A stretch of 64,000 nucleotides of DNA, from positions 1 through 64,000 of the forward strand of contig NZ_FXBS01000004.1 of NCBI RefSeq assembly GCF_900178005.1, in the 5' to 3' direction. The notes below the pieces were generated by a model. The model was not told the DNA's origin, made no database searches, and saw only the letters and a program-made list of their open reading frames with translations. Position numbers and translations under genes: made by a program. Positions 33,259 to 42,998 of this stretch are shown in pieces (position 1 is the first letter of the stretch; each line of letters begins with the position of its first letter). Origin of the DNA: Tuberibacillus sp. Marseille-P3662 (GTDB lineage: Bacteria; Bacillota; Bacilli; Bacillales; Sporolactobacillaceae).

Positions 33259-34434
33259 TTATTTGACATCCTGAAAAGTGACACAGTCTTCGACATCAAT
33301 ATTGCCTTCTCTGACATTTACGATGCCTGTATCAAAGAGAACATCGCCATATCTTTCATTGATGAGTTGGACTTGATATTCATCACCAGCAGGACCATCA
33401 ACAAGGGCTAGATTAAAGTCAAGACGACGACCGTCGTTCGTTCGACCTTCACCGCTTACGACGACCTTCAGACCGTCACCGCCGTAGCATTCGCTACATT
33501 CAAGTGAGTCGGCATCAAAGCTATCGGCTGTGAATTGCAAATTCCGTAGGCCATCGCTTGAATCGGTGTCGTTAAAAGTGAGTCTGAACGTCGAATCAAC
33601 AAGACTACAATTCGGGCAGATATCTGCTAGAATACCAACCTCGCCTTGTTCAGTTGCATCTTCACCCGTGAAACCGGAAGCTTCACCGCTTGCTTGGCAG
33701 TCACAATTCTTCCGTGGGAAAATGTCTGGGCATTGTTCCGGAAATTCAATCGGTGGACACTGATCAATACCTTCAGGTGCAGTAAGATCATTGTTACGCG
33801 GTGAACAGAACTTCGCCAGCACTTCCAGTTTGACTTCTGCTTCTACTTGCACATCAACACAGAACGTGACTTCTAATTCGAAACTGCGCGGGCATGGGCT
33901 ATTGAGCAGCAACGTCCCGGACGAAATGCGACAGAAAATTTTCGACACCCGGCATAGAAGATCTGTACCGTTTGGATAGCATAATACGAACGATTCAAGG
34001 GCTGCTGCATCCAACACAGCCTCTGTGACGCATTTGCCGTAGCGATCCACCACTTCGATTTTTACGTCTGTATTGAACAACAAATCGACAAGTTGGGCAT
34101 CGACAAATTCACCGCTAATCGGTACGGTTACATCGCGCTTTTCACCGACTTGCTCACAGAAGAAACCATTATCCTCGCAAAGGGTTGAATCACTTTGATT
34201 CAACGGAAACAAAGGTGGGGTCTCCGGTGTTTGACAAACGATTCTTAACGGCCGGCGCCCGGGATCCTCCATGGCTCTTTCAATGGCTTCCATTTGTTCA
34301 TCATCAAAGGCAATGTTTTTTGTGACAGTTAGTGTATCTGTTACCCAGTCATAGACTTTAGGAACGCGAATACATTCATCTTGAAGGCTATTAGCGGCCC
34401 TTGGAATATTCCTTTGTTTATGGTTGTTACCCAT
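33259..34434 (-). CDS. Cys-rich probable spore-surface protein (VYDWV type)
   Basis: A 391-residue protein with about 20 cysteines. The N-terminus holds DECIRVPKVYDWVTDTLTVT, a segment I associate with spore-surface proteins of bacilli. The middle has a repeated beta pattern (VDRYGKCVTEAVL, ELEVTFCVDVQVEAEVKLEV) followed by a Pro/Cys-rich hinge (FPEQCPDIFPRKNCDCQ), and the last 140 residues contain a CPNC and a CSEC pair. It has no signal peptide. The start follows AAGGAAGG, 27 codons inside the longest frame. Disulfide cross-linking in the coat or exosporium is plausible. Symbol withheld because no named family could be confirmed. Confidence 0.65.
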   Translation of the reverse strand: MGNNHKQRNIPRAANSLQDECIRVPKVYDWVTDTLTVTKNIAFDDEQMEAIERAMEDPGRRPLRIVCQTPETPPLFPLNQSDSTLCEDNGFFCEQVGEKRDVTVPISGEFVDAQLVDLLFNTDVKIEVVDRYGKCVTEAVLDAAALESFVLCYPNGTDLLCRVSKIFCRISSGTLLLNSPCPRSFELEVTFCVDVQVEAEVKLEVLAKFCSPRNNDLTAPEGIDQCPPIEFPEQCPDIFPRKNCDCQASGEASGFTGEDATEQGEVGILADICPNCSLVDSTFRLTFNDTDSSDGLRNLQFTADSFDADSLECSECYGGDGLKVVVSGEGRTNDGRRLDFNLALVDGPAGDEYQVQLINERYGDVLFDTGIVNVREGNIDVEDCVTFQDVK

Positions 34435-34561
34435 GAAATAACCTTCCTTTCTTTTCAACAAAATCATTGTTGATTGGTTCATTACATAGTATGGAGATAA
34501 CCAAGATATTGGCACTCATCTGCCCGCCCATTTTTTTATAGACTTTAAGGAGGCATCTGTG

Positions 34562-35401
34562 ATGACCGTTCTCATCAACCAACAAACGGTCGAATTAAAT
34601 CAACGCGAACAGGCAAAATTGCTCAATCTTCTCCCTTACTGGGGATTGTCATTGAATCAAGATCAAGCCATTGGACCGGCCTTTGACAAACACACGATTA
34701 ATATACACTGTAGCCATAGTTATTTAATCGAACAAACTCAGGTTTACTTGCAACACACAGGCTTGACACTTATGCAAAACCAGCAGCAATCACCTATGTA
34801 CGATGTTCAATTCTTCAATAATCATGATTACCCCATATCCGTACAAGCGGGCACACGGAACATGACTTACAATTTAAAACCCCTTCACCCCGGAAGTGCG
34901 ACAACCGTTCAACGTTTCATTCACAAAAACTTGTGGTTACCGCCCGGTATGGAACCATATACCGTTATCATTGATGCATCCTATCAATCTAGAAGTGCAG
35001 AATGGCTCGCCTATCTATTCATGCAACAGATGAGCGATTCATTATTGCCTGATCTCAAACATATTTCCTTTCCAGTCTATCAATATCTTGTAAAAAAAGT
35101 GCTCACACCTTTGAATGAATCATTTGCCAAAACACAATTTTTTGAACAAAGTGAGCCTGATTTACCGCTATCACCTCAACCTAAACAGCAACAAGCTGTT
35201 GAAAAGCCGGCACCCCATAAAAAGCAGGTGTCATCGCAAAAAGGCAGCCATTTTGGCCATAAACAAACGAATCAACACACCATCAACCCTTTTAAGAATG
35301 GTTCCGATAGCGATCACGGTGGTGGTGAGACGATTAATCCCTTTAAACGTACCCACAAACAGCAAACAAAGCCATTCAATCCATTTAAAAAGAAGCGGTA
35401 G
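34562..35401 (+). CDS. Hypothetical protein with C-terminal NPFK repeats
   Basis: A 280-residue protein I do not recognise. Residues 1-190 look globular and cytoplasmic (MTVLINQQTVELNQREQAKL; YDVQFFNNHDYPISVQAGTR). The last 90 are Lys/Gln/His-rich and disordered, with three spaced NPFK motifs (TINPFKNG, TINPFKRT, FNPFKKKR). The ATG 8 bases after AAGGAGG is chosen over a GTG one codon earlier. In B. subtilis the gene next to fabI in this region is cotO, encoding a coat assembly protein; this protein occupies the comparable place but I see no clear CotO similarity. Confidence 0.6.
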   Translation: MTVLINQQTVELNQREQAKLLNLLPYWGLSLNQDQAIGPAFDKHTINIHCSHSYLIEQTQVYLQHTGLTLMQNQQQSPMYDVQFFNNHDYPISVQAGTRNMTYNLKPLHPGSATTVQRFIHKNLWLPPGMEPYTVIIDASYQSRSAEWLAYLFMQQMSDSLLPDLKHISFPVYQYLVKKVLTPLNESFAKTQFFEQSEPDLPLSPQPKQQQAVEKPAPHKKQVSSQKGSHFGHKQTNQHTINPFKNGSDSDHGGGETINPFKRTHKQQTKPFNPFKKKR

Positions 35402-35462
35402 CCGACTGAACACGTTCACCCTTTTTTGAATATATTTGCGAGTAGGAAGAGGGGTGAGGCTG

Positions 35463-35621
35463 ATGAAAAAACATGATGTTCAAGCGTTATATAAAGACGT
35501 GCAACGAAAAAAAAGCCTGCGTCGCAAGCAAAACCGGCAAACATCCTTATTTGCTGCCGAGAAACCTAATCAAGGTTGTAGGACGTGCGGAAAAGTCACT
35601 TGGAAACCTTATAAACAATAA
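35463..35621 (+). CDS. Small basic protein with a CxxC motif
   Basis: A 52-residue, strongly basic protein (KKSLRRKQNRQ) with a CRTCGKVTWKPYKQ tail that could bind zinc or form a disulfide. GAGGGGTGAGG precedes the ATG. It lies 60 bp after the NPFK-repeat gene on the same strand and before a strong terminator, so the two may share a transcript. An overlapping frame reaches further but lacks a ribosome site. No family recognised. Confidence 0.6.
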   Translation: MKKHDVQALYKDVQRKKSLRRKQNRQTSLFAAEKPNQGCRTCGKVTWKPYKQ

Positions 35622-35629
35622 TCCATGGA

Positions 35630-35674
35630 AAACGGGTGGTTCAAGTTCACTGAACTTAAACCACCCGTTTTTTC
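35630..35674. terminator. Bidirectional terminator before fabI 3' end
   Basis: AACGGGTGGTT/AACCACCCGTT with an inner AAGTTCA/TGAACTT stem is followed by TTTTTT on the plus strand; the minus strand also ends in AT-rich sequence, so it can serve fabI as well. Confidence 0.88.
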
Positions 35675-35677
35675 TAA

Positions 35678-36451
35678 TCAAATAATATTATACCCACTGT
35701 CAACATGAATGATTTCACCAGTAATCCCCTTCGATAATTCACTCATTAAAAACAAGGTTGTGTTGCCAACATCCTCTTTTGTTACCGGTCGGCGTAAAGG
35801 AGCGTTGTCTTCGATATCCTTTAAAATGTCATTGAAGCCAGACACTCCTTTGGCAGATATCGTACGAATCGGCCCCGCAGATATAGCGTTAACCCGGATT
35901 CCATCTTTGCCAAGGTCATTGGCTAAGTACTTAACACTGGCTTCTAAGGCGGCTTTGGCCACTCCCATCACATTATAATTTTGCACGACCCGCTCACCGC
36001 CGATATAGGACATCGCGACAATACTTCCCCCTTCAGACATAATCGGCCGAGCGAATCGAGCCACAGCTGCGAGTGAATATGAACTGATTTCTTGAGCCAT
36101 TAAATAGCCTTCACGGGAGGTATTGACATACTCCCCATTAAGTTCTTCGGTATTAGCATACGCAACAGAGTGAATCACACCGCTTATGACACCCACTTGT
36201 TCTTGAATCGTTCGAAAAGCTGTTTCAATCTGTTCCTCGTCGGCCACATTACATTGTAAAACCATGGGATCCACAGCTCCATCAAGCTTTTCCACTAATT
36301 TTTTCACTTTCTCTCCAGATCGTTCTCTACTGTATGTAAAAATCAAACGAGCTCCTGCATGATGCAGCGCTTCCGCGACGCCCCAAGCTATGCTGCGTTG
36401 GTTAGCAACACCCATAATGACATACGTATGTCCTTGTAATGATATTCCCAT
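35678..36451 (-). CDS. fabI: Enoyl-[acyl-carrier-protein] reductase FabI
   Basis: A 257-residue SDR enzyme of type II fatty acid synthesis that reduces enoyl-ACP with NAD(P)H. It begins with the divergent Rossmann motif GVANQRSIAWGVAEALHHAG typical of FabI; the catalytic Tyr-x6-Lys is YNVMGVAK, and the end GITGEIIHVDSGYNII is the family C-terminus. The length equals that of B. subtilis FabI. AAGGAGG is present, though with a rather long spacing of 12 bases. In B. subtilis fabI lies next to the thi genes; here the thi operon is about 18 kb away, which shows rearrangement. Confidence 0.95.
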   Translation of the reverse strand: MGISLQGHTYVIMGVANQRSIAWGVAEALHHAGARLIFTYSRERSGEKVKKLVEKLDGAVDPMVLQCNVADEEQIETAFRTIQEQVGVISGVIHSVAYANTEELNGEYVNTSREGYLMAQEISSYSLAAVARFARPIMSEGGSIVAMSYIGGERVVQNYNVMGVAKAALEASVKYLANDLGKDGIRVNAISAGPIRTISAKGVSGFNDILKDIEDNAPLRRPVTKEDVGNTTLFLMSELSKGITGEIIHVDSGYNII

Positions 36452-36536
36452 ATTCTAAAGTAACCTCCTTAAATCAATTCACTTATTTCCGACACACAGG
36501 ACGTAAATATTATATCATGACCTTGTAAAGAAAGAA

Positions 36537-36568
36537 AAACGCACTTCCATTTCACCAGAAGTGCGTTC
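36537..36568 (-). terminator. Terminator of the CPA2 antiporter gene
   Basis: On the minus strand AACGCACTTC/GGAAGTGCGTT is followed by TTTC, 5 bp after the stop codon. Confidence 0.85.
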
Positions 36569-36572
36569 AAAA

Positions 36573-38420
36573 TTATTGTGTACATAGCATCCGCTTAAGT
36601 TTTTCAACATGCTCTTTACTCCCTGAGACAACCAAGTGATCGTCCATATGTAACTGAGTATCACCGTGAGGAATAATCGAATCGTTGCCCCTGAAAATCC
36701 GGACAATAATGGCATCACCCAAAAATGGAAACTCACGAAGCTCTGTGTGCTCGTATTTGGGATTCTGCATCGGTACTTCATATAAGCCCGTATCTTCTTT
36801 TGTTAAGATATCAATAATATTCGGTGATTCAACCATGGCTTTTAAGATGGTTTTTGTCGACAACATTGTTGCAAAAGTATCAATGTTTTGTTCCTTCAAA
36901 TCTTTTCGTGTATCTGGTCTTTCAATTCGAGCAATCACCCGCTCGACCCCACGTTCTTTTGCAGCACAAGCTAATTCTGCATTCGTGTGACTATCACCGG
37001 TTGCAAACACTAAAATATCGGCATCAAAAACTTTTAAGCCATCCAAAGTCTTAACATTATAATCAGGCAGCTCCGTAATAGCGAATTTCTGGTCTTGACT
37101 TTGAGCGAAGCTGTCTTCCTTCTTACCCTGTTTTTTGTGATACATAAAGGTTTCGTAGTCTTCGTTATCGAGTTCCAAAGATAGTGGTAACGTAATCTGG
37201 TTAGCCCCGATAAAAGCCACAGATTGCTTGGCATCATCCGAAGCAAACGGGAACAATTTTTTAAAGACAATCGGTCCCATAATGCAGCTAAGAACCCCGA
37301 CAAGAATAATGGCTGATGCTGTTTTCGTGGCAATCATACCCATTTGTTCAGCGATTCGGGCTGCGGCAATAACCAGAGTCAGTTTAGCTGAAATTAAGCT
37401 GCCGATACTGAGTACCGTCTTCCAATCATACCATTTACGTAAAATAAGGCTCGGAATCAATTTCGCAACTACAAACGCTACGAATAACAATGGAATCAGC
37501 ATCAGAACTTCAGGATCCGTAAGCAATGATCGCAAATTAAGATCAACGCCAATCATTACAAAGAAGATCGGAATTAAAAAGCCATAGCCAAATGAATCCA
37601 GCTTCTGAACCATGGTTGGATTAGGTGATAATAGAGACACAAGCACCCCCGCTAAGAAAGAACCGAGAATGATCTCCGTTCCAAGCTGACTCGCCAGACC
37701 CACAAGCACGATAATCAACGTGAAAACAGCGCGAATATCAATCTGAATCGTTCCTCGAGTCATTGTCTCCATAAACGACCGTGATTTAAAGAATTTACCT
37801 AATAAGTAAAGTAACACACCTGCAGCAAATAAAATGAGTAACAACCATGTACTCCCGCTTGCCCCTCCAGAAACTGATACAAACACCGCGAGTAAGATCA
37901 TGGTTGCAAGATCCCCGACGACAGTGATCAGCAAAATATTTTGCCCGACACTTGATTTTAAAATGCCTGAATCCTTAAGCGTCGGAACAACAATCCCTAG
38001 TGAGATCGTTGAAATAACCAAAGTTAAAATATATTCATTGTTACTGAACCCTAACCAGACGATCCCCAAAGATATCACATAGGATAGCAATAAGATTGAA
38101 GTAAAAATCAGTAAAGCCAGAATAGGTCCATTGGGTTCTTGCTTTTTTTTGTCTTTCTTTTTATTTTGTGCAAAAACGGAAAAATCGATTTCAACACCAC
38201 TTAAAAATAAGAGGTAAATGAAACCGAGCGTTGACAGAGTATCCAGAAATGAACCGGCATCAATAATGTCAAAGCCTGTTTTGCCAATAATAATCCCGGC
38301 AATAATTTCTGCAACTACGACAGGTATAAAATGCAAGCGAAACCGATTGAGCAAAATCGGTGTGATAAAGGCGGCAAGGACAACAATAACCAGTGATTCA
38401 AATGATTGTGCATGAGTCAT
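36573..38420 (-). CDS. yjbQ: CPA2-family cation:proton antiporter with TrkA-type domains (YjbQ-like)
   Basis: A 615-residue KefB-type protein: about 12 membrane segments (residues 1-390) with GSFLAGVLVSLLSP and the VGVDLNLRSL-type helix, then a TrkA-N nucleotide-binding domain that includes LVFATGDSHTNAELACAAKERG, and a TrkA-C domain near the C-terminus (VPMQNPKYEHTELREFP to LVVSGSKEHVEKLKRML). It probably exchanges K+ or Na+ for protons under nucleotide control. B. subtilis YjbQ occupies the same neighbourhood. AAGGAGG lies 6 bases before the ATG. Single-gene unit divergent from rodA. Confidence 0.88.
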   Translation of the reverse strand: MTHAQSFESLVIVVLAAFITPILLNRFRLHFIPVVVAEIIAGIIIGKTGFDIIDAGSFLDTLSTLGFIYLLFLSGVEIDFSVFAQNKKKDKKKQEPNGPILALLIFTSILLLSYVISLGIVWLGFSNNEYILTLVISTISLGIVVPTLKDSGILKSSVGQNILLITVVGDLATMILLAVFVSVSGGASGSTWLLLILFAAGVLLYLLGKFFKSRSFMETMTRGTIQIDIRAVFTLIIVLVGLASQLGTEIILGSFLAGVLVSLLSPNPTMVQKLDSFGYGFLIPIFFVMIGVDLNLRSLLTDPEVLMLIPLLFVAFVVAKLIPSLILRKWYDWKTVLSIGSLISAKLTLVIAAARIAEQMGMIATKTASAIILVGVLSCIMGPIVFKKLFPFASDDAKQSVAFIGANQITLPLSLELDNEDYETFMYHKKQGKKEDSFAQSQDQKFAITELPDYNVKTLDGLKVFDADILVFATGDSHTNAELACAAKERGVERVIARIERPDTRKDLKEQNIDTFATMLSTKTILKAMVESPNIIDILTKEDTGLYEVPMQNPKYEHTELREFPFLGDAIIVRIFRGNDSIIPHGDTQLHMDDHLVVSGSKEHVEKLKRMLCTQ

Positions 38421-38689
38421 GACAAGCCTCCTTGCTTCTCAAAGTGTTATATGTAAAACCATTTCATTTTGTCAGTCCCCATCAATTTAACCGACTTTCT
38501 ACATTCTTTCAAGAAAAAAGTTTGGTGTCTTAGGCTAACCAAAAAATATCTAATTTAGACACTTAACGACCGAATATCAAGGGATTAAAATTGTGTGTCA
38601 AAGCATTGGGACTGTTTTTTTTTTGACGCAATTAAGATATGATAGGAAATGATGTTTAAAGAACTGGTTAAAGAAGAGGAACGATACCC

Positions 38690-39868
38690 ATGAGTCAAAA
38701 TGACCCCAAGTTAACAACCAAAATTGATTATACGTTGATTTTCGTCGTTTTTTTATTAGGCTTGACAAGTTTAATTGCGATTTCACAGGCTCCGGACCCA
38801 GATGGGAACTTGACGATTACATCTGTCATTCAAAAGCAAATTTTATGGTATGTCGTCGGTTCTGTCGTCTGCGTTGTCGTATTTATATTTGATTACGACA
38901 AATTGCAAAACCTCGCATGGTTTGTCTACGGATTCGTCCTATTATTATTAGTGAGCTTAATTGCCTTCAAATTGGGTATCCCTGTGCCTTTTGCTCATGA
39001 ATCCAATGGGGCTTACAGCTGGTTCCAATTACCAGGAATCGGAACGATTCAGCCGGCTGAATTTATGAAGGTCGCACTCATCATTGCCTTAGGACAAATT
39101 ATTTACCGGCACCGTGACACTTATGATCATCCAAGTGGCAAACAAGATTTGCTCTTAGTCGGGAAAATTTTCATTACGGCTTTCCCGCCGTTTGCCCTTG
39201 TTTTGATTCAACCCGATTTAGGAACGGCACTTATATTGTTTGCAATCACGTTTTTTCTTATTTTTGTGTCTGGGATTCGTTGGCGATGGCTGCTGATGAT
39301 GATCACCTTGGTTATTTTAGGTGTTGCTTTATTTTTTTACTTATTTTTCAACCATCCAGACATTTTAAACACCATTCTTGAAAAGCACCAATTGAACCGG
39401 TTTTCCGCTTGGTTGAACCCTAATGAATACTCTAATAATATCGGCTATCAACTCTTGCATTCATTGACATCCATTGGATCAGGCCAACTTTATGGACGAG
39501 GAATAGAGAGCACGTCCGTGATTTTACCTTTTGGCCATACGGACTTTATCTTCGCAGTCATTGCCGGCCATTTCGGCTTTTTTGGCGCCAGCGTTGTCAT
39601 ATCACTGCTATTTATGCTGATTTATCGAATTGTCAATGCCGCTTTAGCAACCCATGATCCGTTTGGGACTTATATCTGCACAGGTATCATCGGCATGCTG
39701 ACCTTCACGATTTTTGAGAACATCGGCATGACGCTTCAAGTCATGCCGATCACCGGCATCCCGCTTCCGTTTCTTAGTTATGGCGGTAGTGCCCTGCTCA
39801 ATAACATGATTGCCATTGGTCTCGTCTTAAGTATTGAAGCCCGGTCACGGCGTTATATGTTTGATTAG
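38690..39868 (+). CDS. rodA: SEDS-family peptidoglycan polymerase RodA
   Basis: A 392-residue SEDS protein with about ten membrane segments. Conserved parts are YSWFQLPGIGTIQPAEFMKVALI, the DLGTALILF helix and the end MPITGIPLPFLSYGGSALLNN. SEDS proteins polymerise glycan strands together with a class B PBP; length and sequence favour RodA (elongation) over FtsW/SpoVE, but the choice is not certain. It is inserted between the yjbQ-like and pseudouridine synthase genes, where B. subtilis has no rodA. Its last 4 bases overlap the convergent pseudouridine synthase gene. Confidence 0.82.
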   Translation: MSQNDPKLTTKIDYTLIFVVFLLGLTSLIAISQAPDPDGNLTITSVIQKQILWYVVGSVVCVVVFIFDYDKLQNLAWFVYGFVLLLLVSLIAFKLGIPVPFAHESNGAYSWFQLPGIGTIQPAEFMKVALIIALGQIIYRHRDTYDHPSGKQDLLLVGKIFITAFPPFALVLIQPDLGTALILFAITFFLIFVSGIRWRWLLMMITLVILGVALFFYLFFNHPDILNTILEKHQLNRFSAWLNPNEYSNNIGYQLLHSLTSIGSGQLYGRGIESTSVILPFGHTDFIFAVIAGHFGFFGASVVISLLFMLIYRIVNAALATHDPFGTYICTGIIGMLTFTIFENIGMTLQVMPITGIPLPFLSYGGSALLNNMIAIGLVLSIEARSRRYMFD

Positions 39869-40767
39869 ATACTTGACGAATGTTGAATGATGCCATGAAT
39901 ATCCGGCGAAGGGGGAGCACTAACAACAATCGTTTCCTCTGTTAGTGGATGTTTAAAGGATAGATGCTGGCTATGTAAAGCTTGCCGGTGAATCCTGGTT
40001 AGTGAACCACCGTAGAGGTCATCACCGGCTAATGGATGACCGATATGAGCAAAATGCACCCGAATTTGATGTGTTCGACCGGTTTCTAACCGAATTGTGA
40101 CAACATCCATACCCGCCAATCTTTTGACGACCTTATAATGCGTCCGAGCCCATTTTCCATCTTCTCGGACGCATCTTTTGATAATACTTCCCTCTTCCCT
40201 GCCAATAGGGGCATCAATAACTCCTTCTACTGCTTGCAGATGTCCTTCCGCAACCGCCAAATATTCCCTTTCTATAGCCTTACTATGTTGCATATGAAAA
40301 AAACGTTCGTGAGCGTAGCGATGTTTGGCAATTAAAATTAAGCCTGAGGTATCCCGATCAAGACGGGTGACCGTATGTACAGTGTAAGGCAGGTGCTGCC
40401 CTTGTAAATAAGCCAAAACACCATTAGCTAATGTGCCATTAGGATATTGAAAGGAGGGAATGACCGGTAAATCCGGCGGTTTGTTGATAACCAAAGCGTC
40501 ATCATCTTCATACTTAATATCGAGGGGCATCGACCGAGCCATTAACGTATCGCTAGTATGCTCAGGGGGAAATTTGATGACCAGTTCATCACCGGTGGTG
40601 ATCCGATAACGAACGGTTGCGGGTTGACCATTAATGAAAAATTGTCCGCCAAATTTAATCGATTTAACAAGCCGCCGGGATAGCTTGAGATGGTCAAATA
40701 AATAGGTTCGTAACAAGACGCCATCCGCGGCGTCTTGTATCACTTGCTTTAGAGTGTAAGGTTCCAT
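39865..40767 (-). CDS. yjbO: RluA/RluD-family pseudouridine synthase (YjbO-like)
   Basis: A 300-residue rRNA-modifying enzyme. The catalytic motif VTRLDRDTSGLILIAKH holds the essential Asp, and ETGRTHQIRVHFAHIGHPLAGDDLYGG is the conserved C-terminal part. An S4-like N-terminal region (residues 10-60, LFDHLKLSRRLVKSIKFGGQ) gives RNA binding. The ATG after AAAGGA with 8-base spacing is used, three codons inside the longest frame. It is directly downstream of nadK, matching B. subtilis ppnK-yjbO; the exact modified uridine is not known. Confidence 0.92.
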   Translation of the reverse strand: MEPYTLKQVIQDAADGVLLRTYLFDHLKLSRRLVKSIKFGGQFFINGQPATVRYRITTGDELVIKFPPEHTSDTLMARSMPLDIKYEDDDALVINKPPDLPVIPSFQYPNGTLANGVLAYLQGQHLPYTVHTVTRLDRDTSGLILIAKHRYAHERFFHMQHSKAIEREYLAVAEGHLQAVEGVIDAPIGREEGSIIKRCVREDGKWARTHYKVVKRLAGMDVVTIRLETGRTHQIRVHFAHIGHPLAGDDLYGGSLTRIHRQALHSQHLSFKHPLTEETIVVSAPPSPDIHGIIQHSSSI

Positions 40768-40794
40768 AGAGTGCATCCTTTCAAGTAGTGTCCG

Positions 40795-41589
40795 TCAATC
40801 GCTGATGAATGATTCTTTCACGCGCTTCCAAAATGGGAACGGCCGGAACCGGGCAAACCGGACTTTTTCATGGGCAACGCGGCATTGAATCGATTTAACA
40901 TCCTTATGAACAAGAAACAAGTGATCAATGGTCACGTCAAAATTAACGTCATTCACAGGACGGAGCATACATGTATGATGCTGAGGCAAAATCAGCGGTG
41001 AACCGACTGTCCGAAACACACGGTTATTGATTGACGCCATCTCTGCTAATTGAATGGATGGTAATGAGGGGTGAATAATCGCCCCTGATAACGCTTTGTT
41101 ATAAGCGGTGCTTCCAGAGGGTGTTGAAATGCACAGTCCATCGCCACGAAACGTCTCAAATGTTTCTCCCTTAATGACAACATCCATAACTAATGAGCCT
41201 TCCATGCTTTTCACTGTACACTCATTCAGCGCAAGATAACGCTTTTCTTTTTTATCATCATTAAATCGTACTGTCACTTCAAGCAATGGATAGTCCACAA
41301 TATGGAAGGGCGTTTTCGCAATATGTATTACAAGCTTTTCAACTTCTTCCGGCGTCCAGTCAGCATAGAAACCGAGATGACCGGTGTGTACGCCGACGAA
41401 CGCTGTTTCATCAAGTCGGTGGACATAACGTTGGAAGGCGTACAGAAGGGTGCCATCGCCGCCAACAGAAATGACAATATCCGGTTCTTCTTCATCATAG
41501 ACGAGTTCAAAACCGGTCAAATAACGCTTGATTTGTTCTTGGATTTGGTTAGAGGTTTCATCACCTTTAGATTGGATTGCAAATCGCAT
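40795..41589 (-). CDS. nadK: NAD kinase
   Basis: A 264-residue enzyme that phosphorylates NAD to NADP. Signatures are [16 protein letters not shown] (nucleotide-binding GGDG), [10 protein letters not shown] (NE/D motif) and [28 protein letters not shown]. The length and organisation match B. subtilis PpnKA (YjbN). AGGA lies 10 bases before the ATG. It follows relQ by 23 bp and precedes the pseudouridine synthase gene by 27 bp, forming the conserved relQ-nadK-rluD-like operon. Confidence 0.95.
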   Translation of the reverse strand: MRFAIQSKGDETSNQIQEQIKRYLTGFELVYDEEEPDIVISVGGDGTLLYAFQRYVHRLDETAFVGVHTGHLGFYADWTPEEVEKLVIHIAKTPFHIVDYPLLEVTVRFNDDKKEKRYLALNECTVKSMEGSLVMDVVIKGETFETFRGDGLCISTPSGSTAYNKALSGAIIHPSLPSIQLAEMASINNRVFRTVGSPLILPQHHTCMLRPVNDVNFDVTIDHLFLVHKDVKSIQCRVAHEKVRFARFRPFPFWKRVKESFISD

Positions 41590-41612
41590 GCTAACATCTT
41601 CCTGTCTATCAA

Positions 41613-42245
41613 TTATTTTTTTCGGCTTTTGTCATCGGTCTTCTTTAGATAAAAATGTTTCTGCGCTTCCTGGATTTCTTCTCTAATCTTAGACATCTCT
41701 TCATCTAATCGGAAGGCCGCTTCAGCTGCCCGTTGCAGACGATTTTTGATTTCTATCGGAATCTGGCCTTCATATTTATAATTCAATGAGTGCTCAATTG
41801 TAGCCCAAAAGTTCATCGCTAATGTACGAATTTGAATTTCAACTAAAATATTTTGTTCCCCTACAATGGTTTGAACAGGATAACTGACCACCAAGTGATA
41901 GGACCGGTAACCGCTGTCCTTTTTATCAGCAATGTAGTCTCTTTCTTCCACGATCTGCAGGTCTTCACGACTGCGCAGAAGTTCAATAACGGTTCGGATG
42001 TCATCAACAAATTGACACATCACACGTAAACCAGCTATATCCTGCATGGTATGTAATTGATTAAAGGGGATATCCTTCCGCCTTGATTTATCAAGAATGC
42101 TGGGAACCGGTTTGACGCGCCCAGTCACAAATTCAATTGGTGAATGCTGCGATGTCATTTCATATTGTTCCCTGTACCCCCTTAACTTTATTTTCAATTC
42201 ATCAATGGCTTGATGATACGGTGTTAGAAATAGGTCCCAGTCCAA
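41613..42245 (-). CDS. relQ: Small alarmone synthetase RelQ (YjbM)
   Basis: A 210-residue (p)ppGpp synthetase without hydrolase or regulatory domains. It is very similar to B. subtilis Yjb[54 protein letters not shown] and [20 protein letters not shown], the last holding the catalytic Glu. It transfers pyrophosphate from ATP to GDP/GTP during stress. The start is TTG (MDWDLFL) with AGGTGG about 9 bases upstream, consistent with the family N-terminus. First gene of an operon with nadK, divergent from yjbK. Confidence 0.95.
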   Translation of the reverse strand: MDWDLFLTPYHQAIDELKIKLRGYREQYEMTSQHSPIEFVTGRVKPVPSILDKSRRKDIPFNQLHTMQDIAGLRVMCQFVDDIRTVIELLRSREDLQIVEERDYIADKKDSGYRSYHLVVSYPVQTIVGEQNILVEIQIRTLAMNFWATIEHSLNYKYEGQIPIEIKNRLQRAAEAAFRLDEEMSKIREEIQEAQKHFYLKKTDDKSRKK

Positions 42246-42358
42246 TATGGGTCACCACCTAATGACTTTGATTGATGGGGTTTTTAAAGATTGTTTCCCA
42301 ACCTCCATTATGTCATAATTTGATTATACTTACCAATTCGTGATAGGGGTCACAAACA

Positions 42359-42955
42359 ATGAGTCAAGAACTTGAGATTGAATACAAAAATTTATTAACG
42401 CAAAAGGAATTTGATACACTTAAACACCACTTTCAATTGCAGCAACACGATTTTTTCAAACAGCACAATGATTATTTTGATACATACCATTTTGAACTCA
42501 AACAAGCGAGTGCTGCCTTACGCATCCGTCAAAAACAAGATCAGTATACATTGACATTGAAACAATCAGCACCCTCCGGCATCGGCTTAATGGAAACTCA
42601 TCAATCGATTGAACAGAAACAAGCTGAACATATTATAGCAACCGGGGTATTGCCTGAAGGTGACGTACGCAAAGCGCTTAGAGAAAGCAATATTTCCACC
42701 GATAAACTCCAATACCTTGGGCGTCTGTCAACGGAACGGGCGGAGTTAGCCTATAAAGATGGAACGCTCGTACTTGATCACAGTTTTTACTTAAAAAAGG
42801 ATGACTATGAATTGGAATATGAAGTGTCCGATGCCCACTTAGGTCGAAAGCAATTCGATGCGCTGATGCACGAGTTCAAGCTTCCCGAGCGCCCCCCACA
42901 AAATAAAGTACAACGATTTTTTGTGAGAAAATTCAACGGTGATGTTGAATCTTAA
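42359..42955 (+). CDS. yjbK: CYTH-domain protein YjbK
   Basis: A 198-residue triphosphate-tunnel metalloenzyme. The defining ExExK motif is ELEIEYK at residues 4-10, and basic/acidic residues that line the tunnel recur (ALRIRQKQDQYTLTLKQ, ERAELAYKDGTLVLDHS, YELEYEVS). CYTH proteins hydrolyse triphosphate compounds or make cAMP/thiamine triphosphate; the substrate of YjbK is not established. It is divergent from relQ, as in B. subtilis, and followed by a terminator and the 104-bp repeat array. Confidence 0.92.
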   Translation: MSQELEIEYKNLLTQKEFDTLKHHFQLQQHDFFKQHNDYFDTYHFELKQASAALRIRQKQDQYTLTLKQSAPSGIGLMETHQSIEQKQAEHIIATGVLPEGDVRKALRESNISTDKLQYLGRLSTERAELAYKDGTLVLDHSFYLKKDDYELEYEVSDAHLGRKQFDALMHEFKLPERPPQNKVQRFFVRKFNGDVES

Positions 42956-42957
42956 TT

Positions 42958-42989
42958 AGCACTGGGCCTTTGGGTCCCGGTGCTTTTAT
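42958..42989 (+). terminator. Terminator of yjbK
   Basis: AGCACTGGG/TCCCGGTGCT is followed by TTTATTT directly after the yjbK stop. Confidence 0.85.
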
Positions 42990-42998
42990 TTCGCAGGT

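Noticed and set aside
34562-35401. Naming the NPFK-repeat protein CotO
   Set aside because: Only its position next to fabI supports it; no sequence similarity to CotO could be recognised.
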